Positions 25,898 through 34,418 of a stretch of 61,496 nt of DNA are shown piece after piece (positions within the stretch are counted from its first letter, which is position 1; every line of letters starts with the position of its first letter). The notes below the pieces were generated by a model that searched no databases, was not told the DNA's origin, and was given only the letters and a program-made list of their open reading frames with translations. The DNA is from Sedimentisphaerales bacterium. Its GTDB lineage: Bacteria > Planctomycetota > Phycisphaerae > Sedimentisphaerales > UBA12454. Location: contig JAFGGI010000025.1 in assembly GCA_016930635.1 (NCBI GenBank), positions 1 to 61,496 on the forward strand, written 5' to 3'. The translations under genes were made by a program, and so were the position numbers.

Positions 25898-28477
25898 TTA
25901 CGTGAAGAAACAGATAACTTTTTGGGATATAATATCTGACATAATCTGCAGTTGAGCTGAATCAATATCATATATCTTAATGACATTCTCATATTTTTGC
26001 TCTTCCGGGAGGAAATCTGTCAGCAGATTAGGCATTTTCAGGAGTTTTTCTTTATTGAATACGACGCCTTGTTTTTGCGGGAAAAGGGCGACATAGAATA
26101 TATCGCTTTCGACCAAGTCCTGAAAGAAGTGAGTTCCAAACGAAAGTTCGGGCATCAGGTTTCCACCTTCATAAGCGATTTCACCAAGTACAGTTATCCT
26201 GTTGATTTCGGAAAAGCTGACCGGTACACCCAGAGAGGGAGTTGTTGTGCCCCATCTGCCTGGCCCGAGCAGGAGAGTTGGGGTTACTTCTCTGTCAGCT
26301 ATGTGCCTGTTCAGTTTGCCTATCAGTCTTGCAATGGTATATTTTTCTGAAATCGGCGTCTCTACATACGCCTGCGGGTCAACGTAAATAATCCTTTTTA
26401 TCGGCGCGGATATATTGCCGCCCATAGTATGTCCCTCTGATGCGAAAATGATTTTTTCAGGTTTGATATTCTCCGGCAGGTTGACACTTGCCTTTAGTCC
26501 CTTGGTTTGCAGCGGTCTGCATTGGACTAGATTGATTTTAAATAAATTATCCTCGGTGAAATTGACAGTAAATTCTATGTCCACAGGATAATTATAATAA
26601 TTTTCCAGTGTTTTAAGTGCCCTCTGCATTATATGGGTGAAGTTAGTCTCTGAAAGGAGTTTGTTGAAGGTCAAAAGCCAGGATTTTCTGACTTCCATAC
26701 CGAGCTCTTTCATTTTCTTTTCAGCCTGCCTGTCCGAAGTAGCTAATAAATCCAATTTTATACCAAGATCTTCGTTTAACAGTTCAGTTGTGCCGACAGT
26801 TCTTAAACAATTCTGGCTGGTATCAAGGATGTCGACATTATGCTGAGAGAATCTGCCTGCGTCTTCTCTGTCGGCATAAGGCCGCAGCAGCGGATTATCC
26901 AAAGCAATTGTCTGCGGATAATCATCTTCAACACGGTCAACTGCCCGAGTACCCAGGCCGAATACAAGTCTTAACATTCCGGCTTTTGGGTCGAGTTCGG
27001 ACTTCCAGACGAACGTATTATATGAAACGCCTACACCTGCCAGGTCCGGGAAGAAATAATTTCTTTTGTATGAGCCTGATACCCGCTGAACAAGCAGTGC
27101 CATTTGTTCATCCTGCTGGTCAAGATTTCGCTGCAGGCGATATGCAAGAGCATCATTATCCATCGTGCTGGCATAGACTCTTCGCACGGCCTCTTCGAAT
27201 TCAGCATATCGCTGGTCGGGGTCGCCCTGGTTTACGAGGAACAGGCTTTCATATTTTCCCGCGAATGCGTTGCCGAACGAATCCTCCAAAAGACTGCTTG
27301 AGCGAACGATAATCGGTGACTGGCCGAAGTATTCTATTATCTCCTGGAACCGTTCACGAACCTGGTCAGGAAATTTTCCCTTCAGCAGATTTTCCTTCAT
27401 TTCATCAGCGACGGTGAAGTAACCTTCCTTTGTTTTCTGCTTCATCAAAAGTTTCCACCAGCCGTTTTCTACGATATAACTATAAAACACATCTGAACCG
27501 ATATAGAAGGAATCATGAGGTTCTAAATACGGACTCCAGTCAAAATCTTTATCGTCTGCCAGAATTTTCTGAGCCAGTAACATACCTGCGGCCTTGCCGC
27601 CGATGAAACCGCTTCCGATCAATCTGCTTCTGATAGTTATCAAATCTTCGAGTAAAAAGCTGTTCTGAGCCAATTGGGATAATCTTTTTTCCTGCCCGAC
27701 CATAACTCTGCAAAGTTCCCGTACCAGTTTCTTTGATTCTTCTGAGTCCTGCGGTGTTCCTGTCAGGTTATCTGCTTCCATAAAGAGTCGGTCCCAATGG
27801 TCGAGAAATCTTGCAGTAGATGGGCTCTTTTGTGAGATGTGACTCAGGAGTTTGCTTGCATCGATACTGCTTATTATAGGGGAAAAGTCATCACCCTTTT
27901 GCAAATGAGGTAAATACATCGTAGGCGAGTATCGCTTCCATACCTTCAGCGGATGGACATAAAAGTGTCCGTCAAAATCATAGACGTCCAGCAGAAGCTG
28001 GGTTGTTTCACGGATGCGGGCTACGGTCTGGAAAGAATGGTGATTTCGTAATATGGCAAAATAAGCTAACGTATCCAGCTCATATAGATATGGACAGGTA
28101 ACCATAAAGAAATTTCCGACCATCAGGTCCGTTGCCCAGGCGCTTAATAAATCTGAGAGGCAGTCGAATATATAGTAAGCTTCGATGCCGTGATGAGAGA
28201 TTATCGCGTGGACCTGTGTGGAAAAGGTTTCAAAACCGCTCTTTGCGTCGAGCTGGTACGTTGTTACATCAGGATTATTTTCAACGATCGGTTTGTGCTG
28301 GGCAAACCTCATATAGACGACATCTCGTTTATCCTCCAGGGCCTTTCTTAAATAAGGCATAACAAAATGACGATAATCGTCTATGCTGTCAACCTGCCAG
28401 ACTACGTTATCACCCTTTTTCAGATCGCAGAGTATCTTATCCAGACCCTTAAGACCTGTACTTGCCCATGCTGTCAT
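25898..28477 (-). CDS. PEP/pyruvate-binding (PPDK_N) protein with a degenerate KaiC-like N-terminal domain
   Basis: 859 residues. The start, TGLKGLDKILCDLKKGDNVV, resembles KaiC/RecA-type domains, but the P-loop position reads QVDSIDDYRHF, so there is no Walker A motif. From about residue 290 a pyruvate phosphate dikinase N-terminal (ATP-grasp) domain is evident: GSGFIGGKAAGMLLAQKIL, PIIVRSSSLLEDSFGNAFAG, a conserved Glu/Asp-rich middle, and NLVQCRPLQTKG near residue 660. The ~190 residues beyond do not show the TSH phospho-histidine motif of complete PEP synthases, so full phosphotransfer chemistry is uncertain. It starts 2 bases after the NifA-like regulator gene ends and is surely in its operon. 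Role unknown; a signalling link between carbon (PEP/pyruvate) and nitrogen status is an inference. Confidence 0.75.
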   Translation of the reverse strand: MTAWASTGLKGLDKILCDLKKGDNVVWQVDSIDDYRHFVMPYLRKALEDKRDVVYMRFAQHKPIVENNPDVTTYQLDAKSGFETFSTQVHAIISHHGIEAYYIFDCLSDLLSAWATDLMVGNFFMVTCPYLYELDTLAYFAILRNHHSFQTVARIRETTQLLLDVYDFDGHFYVHPLKVWKRYSPTMYLPHLQKGDDFSPIISSIDASKLLSHISQKSPSTARFLDHWDRLFMEADNLTGTPQDSEESKKLVRELCRVMVGQEKRLSQLAQNSFLLEDLITIRSRLIGSGFIGGKAAGMLLAQKILADDKDFDWSPYLEPHDSFYIGSDVFYSYIVENGWWKLLMKQKTKEGYFTVADEMKENLLKGKFPDQVRERFQEIIEYFGQSPIIVRSSSLLEDSFGNAFAGKYESLFLVNQGDPDQRYAEFEEAVRRVYASTMDNDALAYRLQRNLDQQDEQMALLVQRVSGSYKRNYFFPDLAGVGVSYNTFVWKSELDPKAGMLRLVFGLGTRAVDRVEDDYPQTIALDNPLLRPYADREDAGRFSQHNVDILDTSQNCLRTVGTTELLNEDLGIKLDLLATSDRQAEKKMKELGMEVRKSWLLTFNKLLSETNFTHIMQRALKTLENYYNYPVDIEFTVNFTEDNLFKINLVQCRPLQTKGLKASVNLPENIKPEKIIFASEGHTMGGNISAPIKRIIYVDPQAYVETPISEKYTIARLIGKLNRHIADREVTPTLLLGPGRWGTTTPSLGVPVSFSEINRITVLGEIAYEGGNLMPELSFGTHFFQDLVESDIFYVALFPQKQGVVFNKEKLLKMPNLLTDFLPEEQKYENVIKIYDIDSAQLQIMSDIISQKVICFFT

Positions 28478-28479
28478 AA

Positions 28480-30051
28480 TTAACCTTTCTTTTTACTGTA
28501 CCGCCTGGCGTCGATACCTAATTCTTTTACCTTATATCTTATGATCCTGGCTGTGGTTTTCAGGTCTCTTGCCGCGGCAGCCAGGTTTCCGTTACAGCGT
28601 TTAAGTGCATCGATGATTATATCTCGTTCGAACAGATTGGTCCTTTCTGTCAAGGAACCGGTGCCGATAGTGTCGGATGAGTCTGAAGTTTGCAGCGTTG
28701 GCGGCAGATGATAAGCATGTACGACTCCGTCGCTGCTTAATAGAACCGCCCTTTCGATACAATTTTCAAGTTCTCGCACATTGCCTGGCCAATGATAAGC
28801 AACCATCATATTAATGGCAGGCGTACTGATGCGTCTGACATCTTTATTCATTCTTTTAGAATACTGTTCTACAAAAAAGTCTGCCAGCAGGAGAATATCA
28901 TCTTTGCGGTCGCGCAGCGGAGGCAGCAGGATAGGGAATACATTTATTCGATAATAAAGGTCCTGACGGAATTGTCCTCTATCCACGGCTTTTTCCAGGT
29001 CACGGTTTGTGGCTGTGATAATCCTTGCGTTTGTTTTTAATGTTCGGTTACTGCCGACCCGCTCAAACTCTCTTTCCTGGAGGACGCGAAGCAATTTTAC
29101 CTGTGTTGCAGCGGAAAAGTCACCTATTTCATCAAGGAATATGGTGCCGTTATTTGCCTCTTCCAGACGTCCTTTGCGGGTTTGTATCGCTCCGGTGAAA
29201 GCCCCCTTTTCATGGCCGAAAAGTTCGCTTTCAAGCAGATTTTCGTTCAGTGCGGCACAATTAATTTTCACAAAAGGCCTATCACTTCTTGAACTGGAAA
29301 AATGAATTGCATGAGCAACTAATTCTTTACCTGTGCCTGACTCGCCGCGTATGAGTACCGTAGTATCGCTGGCAGAGACCTGATGGATCTGATGATAAAC
29401 ATCGCGCATTGTGTTGGAATTGCCTACTATATTTTCCGGACGAAATCTGTCTTCCAGTTCATTTCTCAATCGTAGGTTCTCATCTTCAAGCTGCTGTTGA
29501 GTAATGGCGGCTTGTCTGCGAGCCCTTAAGTCATTTGCAATCATACTTGCCACGATGCTCAGGATTCTCATCTCTTCTTCAAGCTGGGCGGATTCATCGA
29601 AAGGTCTGTCAACAGAGATGGTTCCAATTACATCATTGTCAATAGAAATGGGAACGCAGATAAAACTCAAGTCCTGCTTTGTAACGTTCCATCTTTCAAA
29701 ACGATTCAAAAATAACGGTTCCTGTGAGACTTTCGGTACTGTCATTGGTTTTCCGGTTTCCATAACTTTCCCGGTAACACCTTCACCGATGCGATATGTG
29801 ATCTGTCTGCTTTGCTGCAGCGAGAGGTCGTGGGCCGCTTCAATCCTTATTTCACTGCCGCTTGGCGATAGAAGGGTAATAGTGCCTCTGGCCAGGCTGA
29901 GACGCTTGTCCAATATGTCTAAAACTCGTGCGAGAGCTTCCTGCTGCTGTGAGCCGGCTGTTACCAGCACCTGGCTTATCTCATAGAGGATTTCCAGCTG
30001 CTGGGCTGTATTTACTGTGGAACTATGTGATAGTATTGTTTTCTTAGCCAT
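28480..30051 (-). CDS. NifA-like sigma-54-dependent transcriptional activator (GAF-AAA+-Fis)
   Basis: About 523 residues from the ATG at 30051, chosen because AGGAG lies 7 bases upstream; an in-frame start at 30093 lacks this. An N-terminal GAF domain (about 20-160) is followed by the AAA+ domain with Walker A GESGTGKE, the sigma-54 contact loop GAFTGA, Walker B GTIFLDEIGD and the arginine-rich RINVFPILLPPLRDR. The C-terminal Fis helix-turn-helix reads CNGNLAAAARDLKTTARIIRYKVKELGI. It activates RNA polymerase-sigma-54, binding upstream DNA. It is divergent from the porin-amtB-P-II-glnA operon, whose promoter is a near-consensus sigma-54 site, so that operon is the likely target. No nif genes occur in the window. 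Confidence 0.92.
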   Translation of the reverse strand: MAKKTILSHSSTVNTAQQLEILYEISQVLVTAGSQQQEALARVLDILDKRLSLARGTITLLSPSGSEIRIEAAHDLSLQQSRQITYRIGEGVTGKVMETGKPMTVPKVSQEPLFLNRFERWNVTKQDLSFICVPISIDNDVIGTISVDRPFDESAQLEEEMRILSIVASMIANDLRARRQAAITQQQLEDENLRLRNELEDRFRPENIVGNSNTMRDVYHQIHQVSASDTTVLIRGESGTGKELVAHAIHFSSSRSDRPFVKINCAALNENLLESELFGHEKGAFTGAIQTRKGRLEEANNGTIFLDEIGDFSAATQVKLLRVLQEREFERVGSNRTLKTNARIITATNRDLEKAVDRGQFRQDLYYRINVFPILLPPLRDRKDDILLLADFFVEQYSKRMNKDVRRISTPAINMMVAYHWPGNVRELENCIERAVLLSSDGVVHAYHLPPTLQTSDSSDTIGTGSLTERTNLFERDIIIDALKRCNGNLAAAARDLKTTARIIRYKVKELGIDARRYSKKKG

Positions 30052-30239
30052 TTGAAGACTCCTATTATTTACTATGCGACATAATTGTAACAATGCTTAA
30101 CGACACTTCCAAATATTTTTTCTAATAGATATGTACATGCAGGCTAATACTTCGTATAACCTATTTTAAAATAAGGAGATATATAATTTATTTTTGGTAG
30201 CCTGAATTTTAAGTGAAATATCATATCTGAAACTATATC

Positions 30240-30258
30240 TTTGTCTGAAATCTACAAA
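30240..30258. promoter_or_regulatory. Candidate upstream activator site
   Basis: Inverted repeat TTTGT-N9-ACAAA about 113 bases upstream of the -24 box. It resembles NifA-type TGT-N10-ACA sites but has a spacer one base shorter. Offered only as a candidate. Confidence 0.3.
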
Positions 30259-30370
30259 TATGTCGTATTTATTCATAATACTACAAAATTGTCACTTATT
30301 TTTGGGCTATATTAGCACAAAAATATTTATATCTCCCTGTTATATAATCAGTTATGATTTTTTAAAGCTT

Positions 30371-30386
30371 TGGCACGGCTATTGCT
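30371..30386 (+). promoter_or_regulatory. Sigma-54 (-24/-12) promoter of the nitrogen operon
   Basis: TGGCAC-N5-TTGCT, a near-perfect match to the sigma-54 consensus. Transcription should start close to 30397, giving a ~50-base leader before the ATG at 30446. The divergent gene encodes a sigma-54 activator. Confidence 0.9.
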
Positions 30387-30445
30387 TATATATAAGATAA
30401 TTGGTGGTAACCAAAGCAATAAAAATAAGAATAAAGGGCAATTTA

Positions 30446-31204
30446 ATGGAGATAAGAAAGACAATCATTTTAGCAGTTGTTATTTCAGCTTGTTTGTTGG
30501 GCCAAGCTGTAGCTAAAGAGGAAATAGCTTTTGGATTAACATCAGATTTTTACAGCAAATATGTCTGGCGGGGACAGATGCTTAATGATGATTATGTCTA
30601 TCAGCCCGGTATCAGTGCCAGCTACAAGGGATTTAGTATCAGCCTTTGGGGCAATGTGGACCTGACAGACTATGGCAGCAACAACGGCGAGTTTACCGAA
30701 TATGATCTGACGTTTGATTATACTTTTCAGATAAATGAGAAGGTGAGCTTCTCTGTCGGTGGAATTAATTATCACTTTCCCTCTGTTGTTGGTGATACAA
30801 CTGAGATCTACTGGGGATTTGCCTTTGATGTTCCGCTTAGTCCGTCAATCACCGTTTATCATGACATCGATAATATAGATGGTACTTATGTAAGTGCTGC
30901 TGTTTCACACACACTTGTGAAGGCTTTTTCTCTGACAGACAGTATTGGTGTTGATGTTGAACTTGGTGCATCTGTCGGATGGGGCAGCAGTTCATATAAC
31001 AAAGGATACTGGGGTTTTGATGAATCGGGACTGAATGACCTTGTTTTCACTGTTGCTTTACCGATGGACCTTGGCGGCGGATGGTCCGTCAGTCCAAGCT
31101 TTAGCTATATAACGCTTATTGATGGAAAAATCCGTGATTCGGATGCATTTAGTACTGACAGCGATTATTTTGTGACCGGCATTAGTATCTCAAAGGAATT
31201 TTAG
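30446..31204 (+). CDS. TorF-family putative outer-membrane porin
   Basis: 252 residues from the ATG at 30446. An upstream in-frame GTG at 30401 would sit almost at the transcription start of the sigma-54 promoter, so the internal ATG is preferred. Signal peptide MEIRKTIILAVVISACLLG...AVA. The mature protein begins with the family signature FGLTSDFYSKYVWRGQMLND and continues as amphipathic beta-strands, ending with the strand YFVTGISISKEF and the C-terminal Phe typical of outer-membrane barrels. It is the first gene of the ammonium-assimilation operon, 16 bases before amtB. Related proteins are often encoded beside amt/glnK; a role in passage of nitrogen compounds is an inference. Confidence 0.8.
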   Translation: MEIRKTIILAVVISACLLGQAVAKEEIAFGLTSDFYSKYVWRGQMLNDDYVYQPGISASYKGFSISLWGNVDLTDYGSNNGEFTEYDLTFDYTFQINEKVSFSVGGINYHFPSVVGDTTEIYWGFAFDVPLSPSITVYHDIDNIDGTYVSAAVSHTLVKAFSLTDSIGVDVELGASVGWGSSSYNKGYWGFDESGLNDLVFTVALPMDLGGGWSVSPSFSYITLIDGKIRDSDAFSTDSDYFVTGISISKEF

Positions 31205-31220
31205 AAAGGGGATCTGAAAA

Positions 31221-32582
31221 ATGAGACACATAAGAATAAGACTTTTAAATGTTTTACTTATACCGATGTTGATATTGACAGCTTGCGGTTTGGTGTTTGC
31301 CGAAGAGGGCGCTGCTGAGACGATGAGTGATATTGCCAGATTGACTCAGGGTCTGGATACGGTATGGGTTTTACTCGGTGCTTTTCTGGTTTTCTTTATG
31401 CAGGCCGGCTTTGGAATGGTAGAGGCTGGCTTCATCAGGGCCAAGAATACCTGTAATATTCTGACCAAAAACTTTCTGGATTTCTGTATGGCATCGCTGG
31501 GGTTCTTTATTGTCGGCTATGCTCTGATGTTCGGCAACGGCAATAGTTTTATGGGGACAAATGGTTTTTGCCTGTTCGGTCTTGAGCCTGTGGCAAGCGG
31601 TGTGCCGCTGTTTGCGTTCTGGCTTTTCCAGGCTGCATTTTGCGGAGCTGCAGCAACTATTGTTGCAGGCGGAATGGCTGAGCGGATGAAGTTCCCTGCG
31701 TATCTGATCTATTCATTTTTGATCTCGGCATTTATTTATCCGATAGTCGGACACTGGGTATGGGGCGGCGGCTGGCTGAGTGAAATGGGTTTTGCAGATT
31801 TTGCCGGCTCGACAGTTGTTCATACAGTAGGCGGTATCGCGGCCTTGATAGGAACCTATATGCTGGGTCCGAGAGAAGGCAAATACGGTATTGACGGCAA
31901 AGCAAATGTTATAGCAGGGCATAATATTCCACTGGCTTCTTTAGGCGTGTTCATTCTCTGGTTCGGATGGTTCGGATTCAATGCAGGCTCGACCTTATCT
32001 GTCGGCGACGGCCAATTAATAGGAAGAGTTGCTCTTAATACCAATATTGCAGCTGCAATAGGCGGCATCATTGCAATGATAACAGTTTGGAAAAGATTCG
32101 GAAAACCTGACTTGTCAATGGCTATGAACGGCGCACTGGCAGGGCTGGTAGCGATTACTGCTCCTTGTGCCTTTGTCGAGCCCTGGGCAGCGATAGTAAT
32201 CGGCGGAATAGCAGGGTTTATAGTCGTTATCGGAGTTGAGTTCCTTGACAAAATGCAGATAGATGACCCGGTAGGTGCGGTTCCTGTGCATGGAATTTGC
32301 GGAATCTGGGGAACACTTTGTGTAGGGATTTTTGGAAAAGCATCACTGGGTCTGGCTAATAATGGCTTTGTCTATGGCGGAAACCCGATGCAGCTTGGCG
32401 TTCAGATAGTAGGAATAGTAAGTACCGTGGCATTTATCGTGTTTAGTATGGGTATTGTGTTCAAGGTAATTGACCTTACCGTTGGTTTGAGAATAGACCG
32501 TGTAGAAGAATTGAGAGGGCTGGATATCGGCGAGCATGGAATGGAAGCGTATGGTGGATTCCAAATATTCAGCACTATGTAA
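31221..32582 (+). CDS. amtB: Ammonium transporter (Amt family)
   Basis: 453 residues. A cleavable signal peptide (about 1-27) precedes eleven expected membrane segments. Family features are present: the first segment ends GAFLVFFMQAGFGMVEAGF, then the FWLFQAAFCGAAATIVAGG block, STVVHTVGGIAALIG with the first pore histidine, LWFGWFGFNAGS with the conserved pore aromatics, and DDPVGAVPVHGICGIWG with the second pore histidine. It moves ammonium/ammonia into the cytoplasm and is normally blocked by the P-II protein encoded 21 bases downstream. The operon is driven by the sigma-54 promoter at 30371. Confidence 0.96.
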   Translation: MRHIRIRLLNVLLIPMLILTACGLVFAEEGAAETMSDIARLTQGLDTVWVLLGAFLVFFMQAGFGMVEAGFIRAKNTCNILTKNFLDFCMASLGFFIVGYALMFGNGNSFMGTNGFCLFGLEPVASGVPLFAFWLFQAAFCGAAATIVAGGMAERMKFPAYLIYSFLISAFIYPIVGHWVWGGGWLSEMGFADFAGSTVVHTVGGIAALIGTYMLGPREGKYGIDGKANVIAGHNIPLASLGVFILWFGWFGFNAGSTLSVGDGQLIGRVALNTNIAAAIGGIIAMITVWKRFGKPDLSMAMNGALAGLVAITAPCAFVEPWAAIVIGGIAGFIVVIGVEFLDKMQIDDPVGAVPVHGICGIWGTLCVGIFGKASLGLANNGFVYGGNPMQLGVQIVGIVSTVAFIVFSMGIVFKVIDLTVGLRIDRVEELRGLDIGEHGMEAYGGFQIFSTM

Positions 32583-32603
32583 ATTTCAGGAAAGGACTGA
32601 ATC

Positions 32604-32945
32604 ATGAAACTGGTAATGGCTTACATTCAGCCGTACAAACTGAAAGATGTTAAACAGGCTTTATATAAAGCTCAGGTTTACAAGATGTCCGTTACAAACG
32701 CTATGGGCTGCGGCGAACAGCACGGATACGAAGAAAGCTACAGAGGTATTAAGTTCGAAGTGAACCTGCTCAAGAAAGTAAGGCTCGAAATTGCTGTCAA
32801 TGAAGACTTCGTGGAGAAAACCATCGACGCGATCATTGAAGGTGCGAAGACGGGTGAAATTGGTGACGGTAAAATATTTGTGCTGGACCTTGCCGAATGT
32901 GTACGTATCCGCACCGGTGAGAGGGGCAAGAAAGCAATAGGCTAA
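32604..32945 (+). CDS. glnK: Nitrogen regulatory protein P-II
   Basis: 113 residues, normal family length. The T-loop region reads [21 protein letters not shown], with the tyrosine of YRG at the position uridylylated in GlnB/GlnK. The B-loop region [12 protein letters not shown] and the C-loop RIRTGERG are also present. Trimeric signalling protein that senses ATP/ADP and 2-oxoglutarate. The position directly after amtB is the classic GlnK arrangement, in which P-II gates the transporter. GlnB and GlnK cannot be separated by sequence alone; the symbol follows the context. Confidence 0.93.
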   Translation: MKLVMAYIQPYKLKDVKQALYKAQVYKMSVTNAMGCGEQHGYEESYRGIKFEVNLLKKVRLEIAVNEDFVEKTIDAIIEGAKTGEIGDGKIFVLDLAECVRIRTGERGKKAIG

Positions 32946-32978
32946 GAAAGTAATTCTAATATTAGAAAGGAAAGAATA

Positions 32979-34391
32979 ATGACAGCGAAAGAGTTTTTTG
33001 AGTTCTGTAAAAAGAACAATGCCAAAATGGTCGACCTGAAATTCGTTGACCTGCTTGGTACCTGGCAGCACTGTTCTTATCCGGTCGACATCCTGGATGA
33101 GGGCACATTTAAAGAAGGGCTTGGTTTTGACGGATCTTCCATCCGCGGTTGGCAGGGTATTCATATGTCCGACATGCTTGCGATTCCGGATCCGAATACT
33201 GCAGTACTTGATCCGTTCTTTAAAGAGCCTACGGTAAGTGTACTGGCAAATATTGTTGACCCTATAACAAGGGAAGAATATAGCAGGGACCCGAGACATG
33301 TAGCACGCAAGGGTGCTAAATACCTGAAGGAAACCGGTATCGCTGATACCTGTTATATCGGGCCGGAGCCTGAATTCTTTATTTTTGATGAGGTTCGTTA
33401 TGAGCAGAATCAGCATACGGGTATGTATAAGATAGATTCTGTTGAAGGTTCGTGGAATACAGCCCGTTTTGAAGAGCCCAACCTTGGATACAAACCGAGC
33501 TATAAAGGCGGTTATTTCCCGGTAAGCCCGACCGATACTTATCACGACCTTCGCGGCGAGATGGTAGCGGAAATGCAGAAAGTCGGTATCGTAGTCGAAG
33601 CGCACCATCATGAAGTTGCTACAGCCGGCCAGGCCGAGATCGATATGAAGTTCGAAGAGCTTGTAAAGATGGCAGACCAGTTCATGTGGTTCAAATACAT
33701 CATAAAGAATGTTGCTAAACGCCATGGAAAAACAGTGACATTTATGCCCAAGCCGGTCTTTGAAGACAACGGCAGCGGTATGCACAGTCACTTTTCACTG
33801 TGGAAGGGCGGCGAGCCGTTATTTGGCGGCAGTGGATATGCCGGCCTGAGCGACATCGGTCTTTATTCGGTAGGCGGAATTCTCAAACATGCACCGGCAA
33901 TCCTGGCCTTTGCAGCTCCGACGACAAATTCATATCGCAGATTGGTACCAGGCTTTGAGGCGCCGGTAAATCTCGTTATGAGCGCCAGAAACCGCTCAGC
34001 GGGAATCAGAATTCCGATGTATTCAGACAGTCCTAAGGCAAAGAGACTTGAATTCCGCTGTCCTGACCCGACAGCTAACGGCTATCTTACGTGGACCGCA
34101 ATGCTGATGGCAGCTCTGGATGGTATCCAGAACAAGATCAGCCCGGGCGAACCGCTTGACAGAGATATCTATGAGATGGCTCCGGAAGAACTGGCGAAAT
34201 ATAACAAGACGCCTGGCGAGTTGGCAGAAGCTATTAATGCACTTGAGAAGGACCATAAGTTCCTGACGGCAGGCGGTGTATTTACAGATGATTTGATTGA
34301 AACATGGATAAGCTGGAAGCGTGACAATGAGCTTAGTCCTCTTGCACTGAGGCCGCATCCGTATGAATTTCATTTATACTATGACAGTTAA
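32979..34391 (+). CDS. glnA: Glutamine synthetase, type I
   Basis: 470 residues, full length for dodecameric GS-I. Catalytic blocks: [20 protein letters not shown] near the N-terminus, [10 protein letters not shown], the metal-binding GQAEIDMKF, the ATP-site block [20 protein letters not shown], and NRSAGIRIP with [19 protein letters not shown]. Near the C-terminus [11 protein letters not shown] places a tyrosine where adenylylated (beta-subdivision) enzymes carry theirs, so control by adenylylation is possible. It condenses glutamate and ammonium. Fifth-position context: it follows P-II after 33 bases and is followed by gltB after 27. The end of this gene contains the -35 element of a predicted gltB promoter. 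Confidence 0.98.
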   Translation: MTAKEFFEFCKKNNAKMVDLKFVDLLGTWQHCSYPVDILDEGTFKEGLGFDGSSIRGWQGIHMSDMLAIPDPNTAVLDPFFKEPTVSVLANIVDPITREEYSRDPRHVARKGAKYLKETGIADTCYIGPEPEFFIFDEVRYEQNQHTGMYKIDSVEGSWNTARFEEPNLGYKPSYKGGYFPVSPTDTYHDLRGEMVAEMQKVGIVVEAHHHEVATAGQAEIDMKFEELVKMADQFMWFKYIIKNVAKRHGKTVTFMPKPVFEDNGSGMHSHFSLWKGGEPLFGGSGYAGLSDIGLYSVGGILKHAPAILAFAAPTTNSYRRLVPGFEAPVNLVMSARNRSAGIRIPMYSDSPKAKRLEFRCPDPTANGYLTWTAMLMAALDGIQNKISPGEPLDRDIYEMAPEELAKYNKTPGELAEAINALEKDHKFLTAGGVFTDDLIETWISWKRDNELSPLALRPHPYEFHLYYDS

Positions 34392-34409
34392 GAAGTAATT
34401 GGTTATAAT
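34381..34409 (+). promoter_or_regulatory. Predicted internal sigma-70 promoter for gltB, leaderless
   Basis: ATGACA, which covers the last codons of glnA, a 17-base spacer and a perfect TATAAT that ends 9 bases before the gltB ATG. No Shine-Dalgarno sequence precedes gltB. The expected start point is within a few bases of the start codon. Confidence 0.6.
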
Positions 34410-34418
34410 CTGAAGCGA

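Noticed and set aside
32661..33791. Open frame of 376 residues antisense to P-II and glnA
   Set aside because: Shadow of conserved genes on the other strand; no homology seen and no ribosome-binding site.
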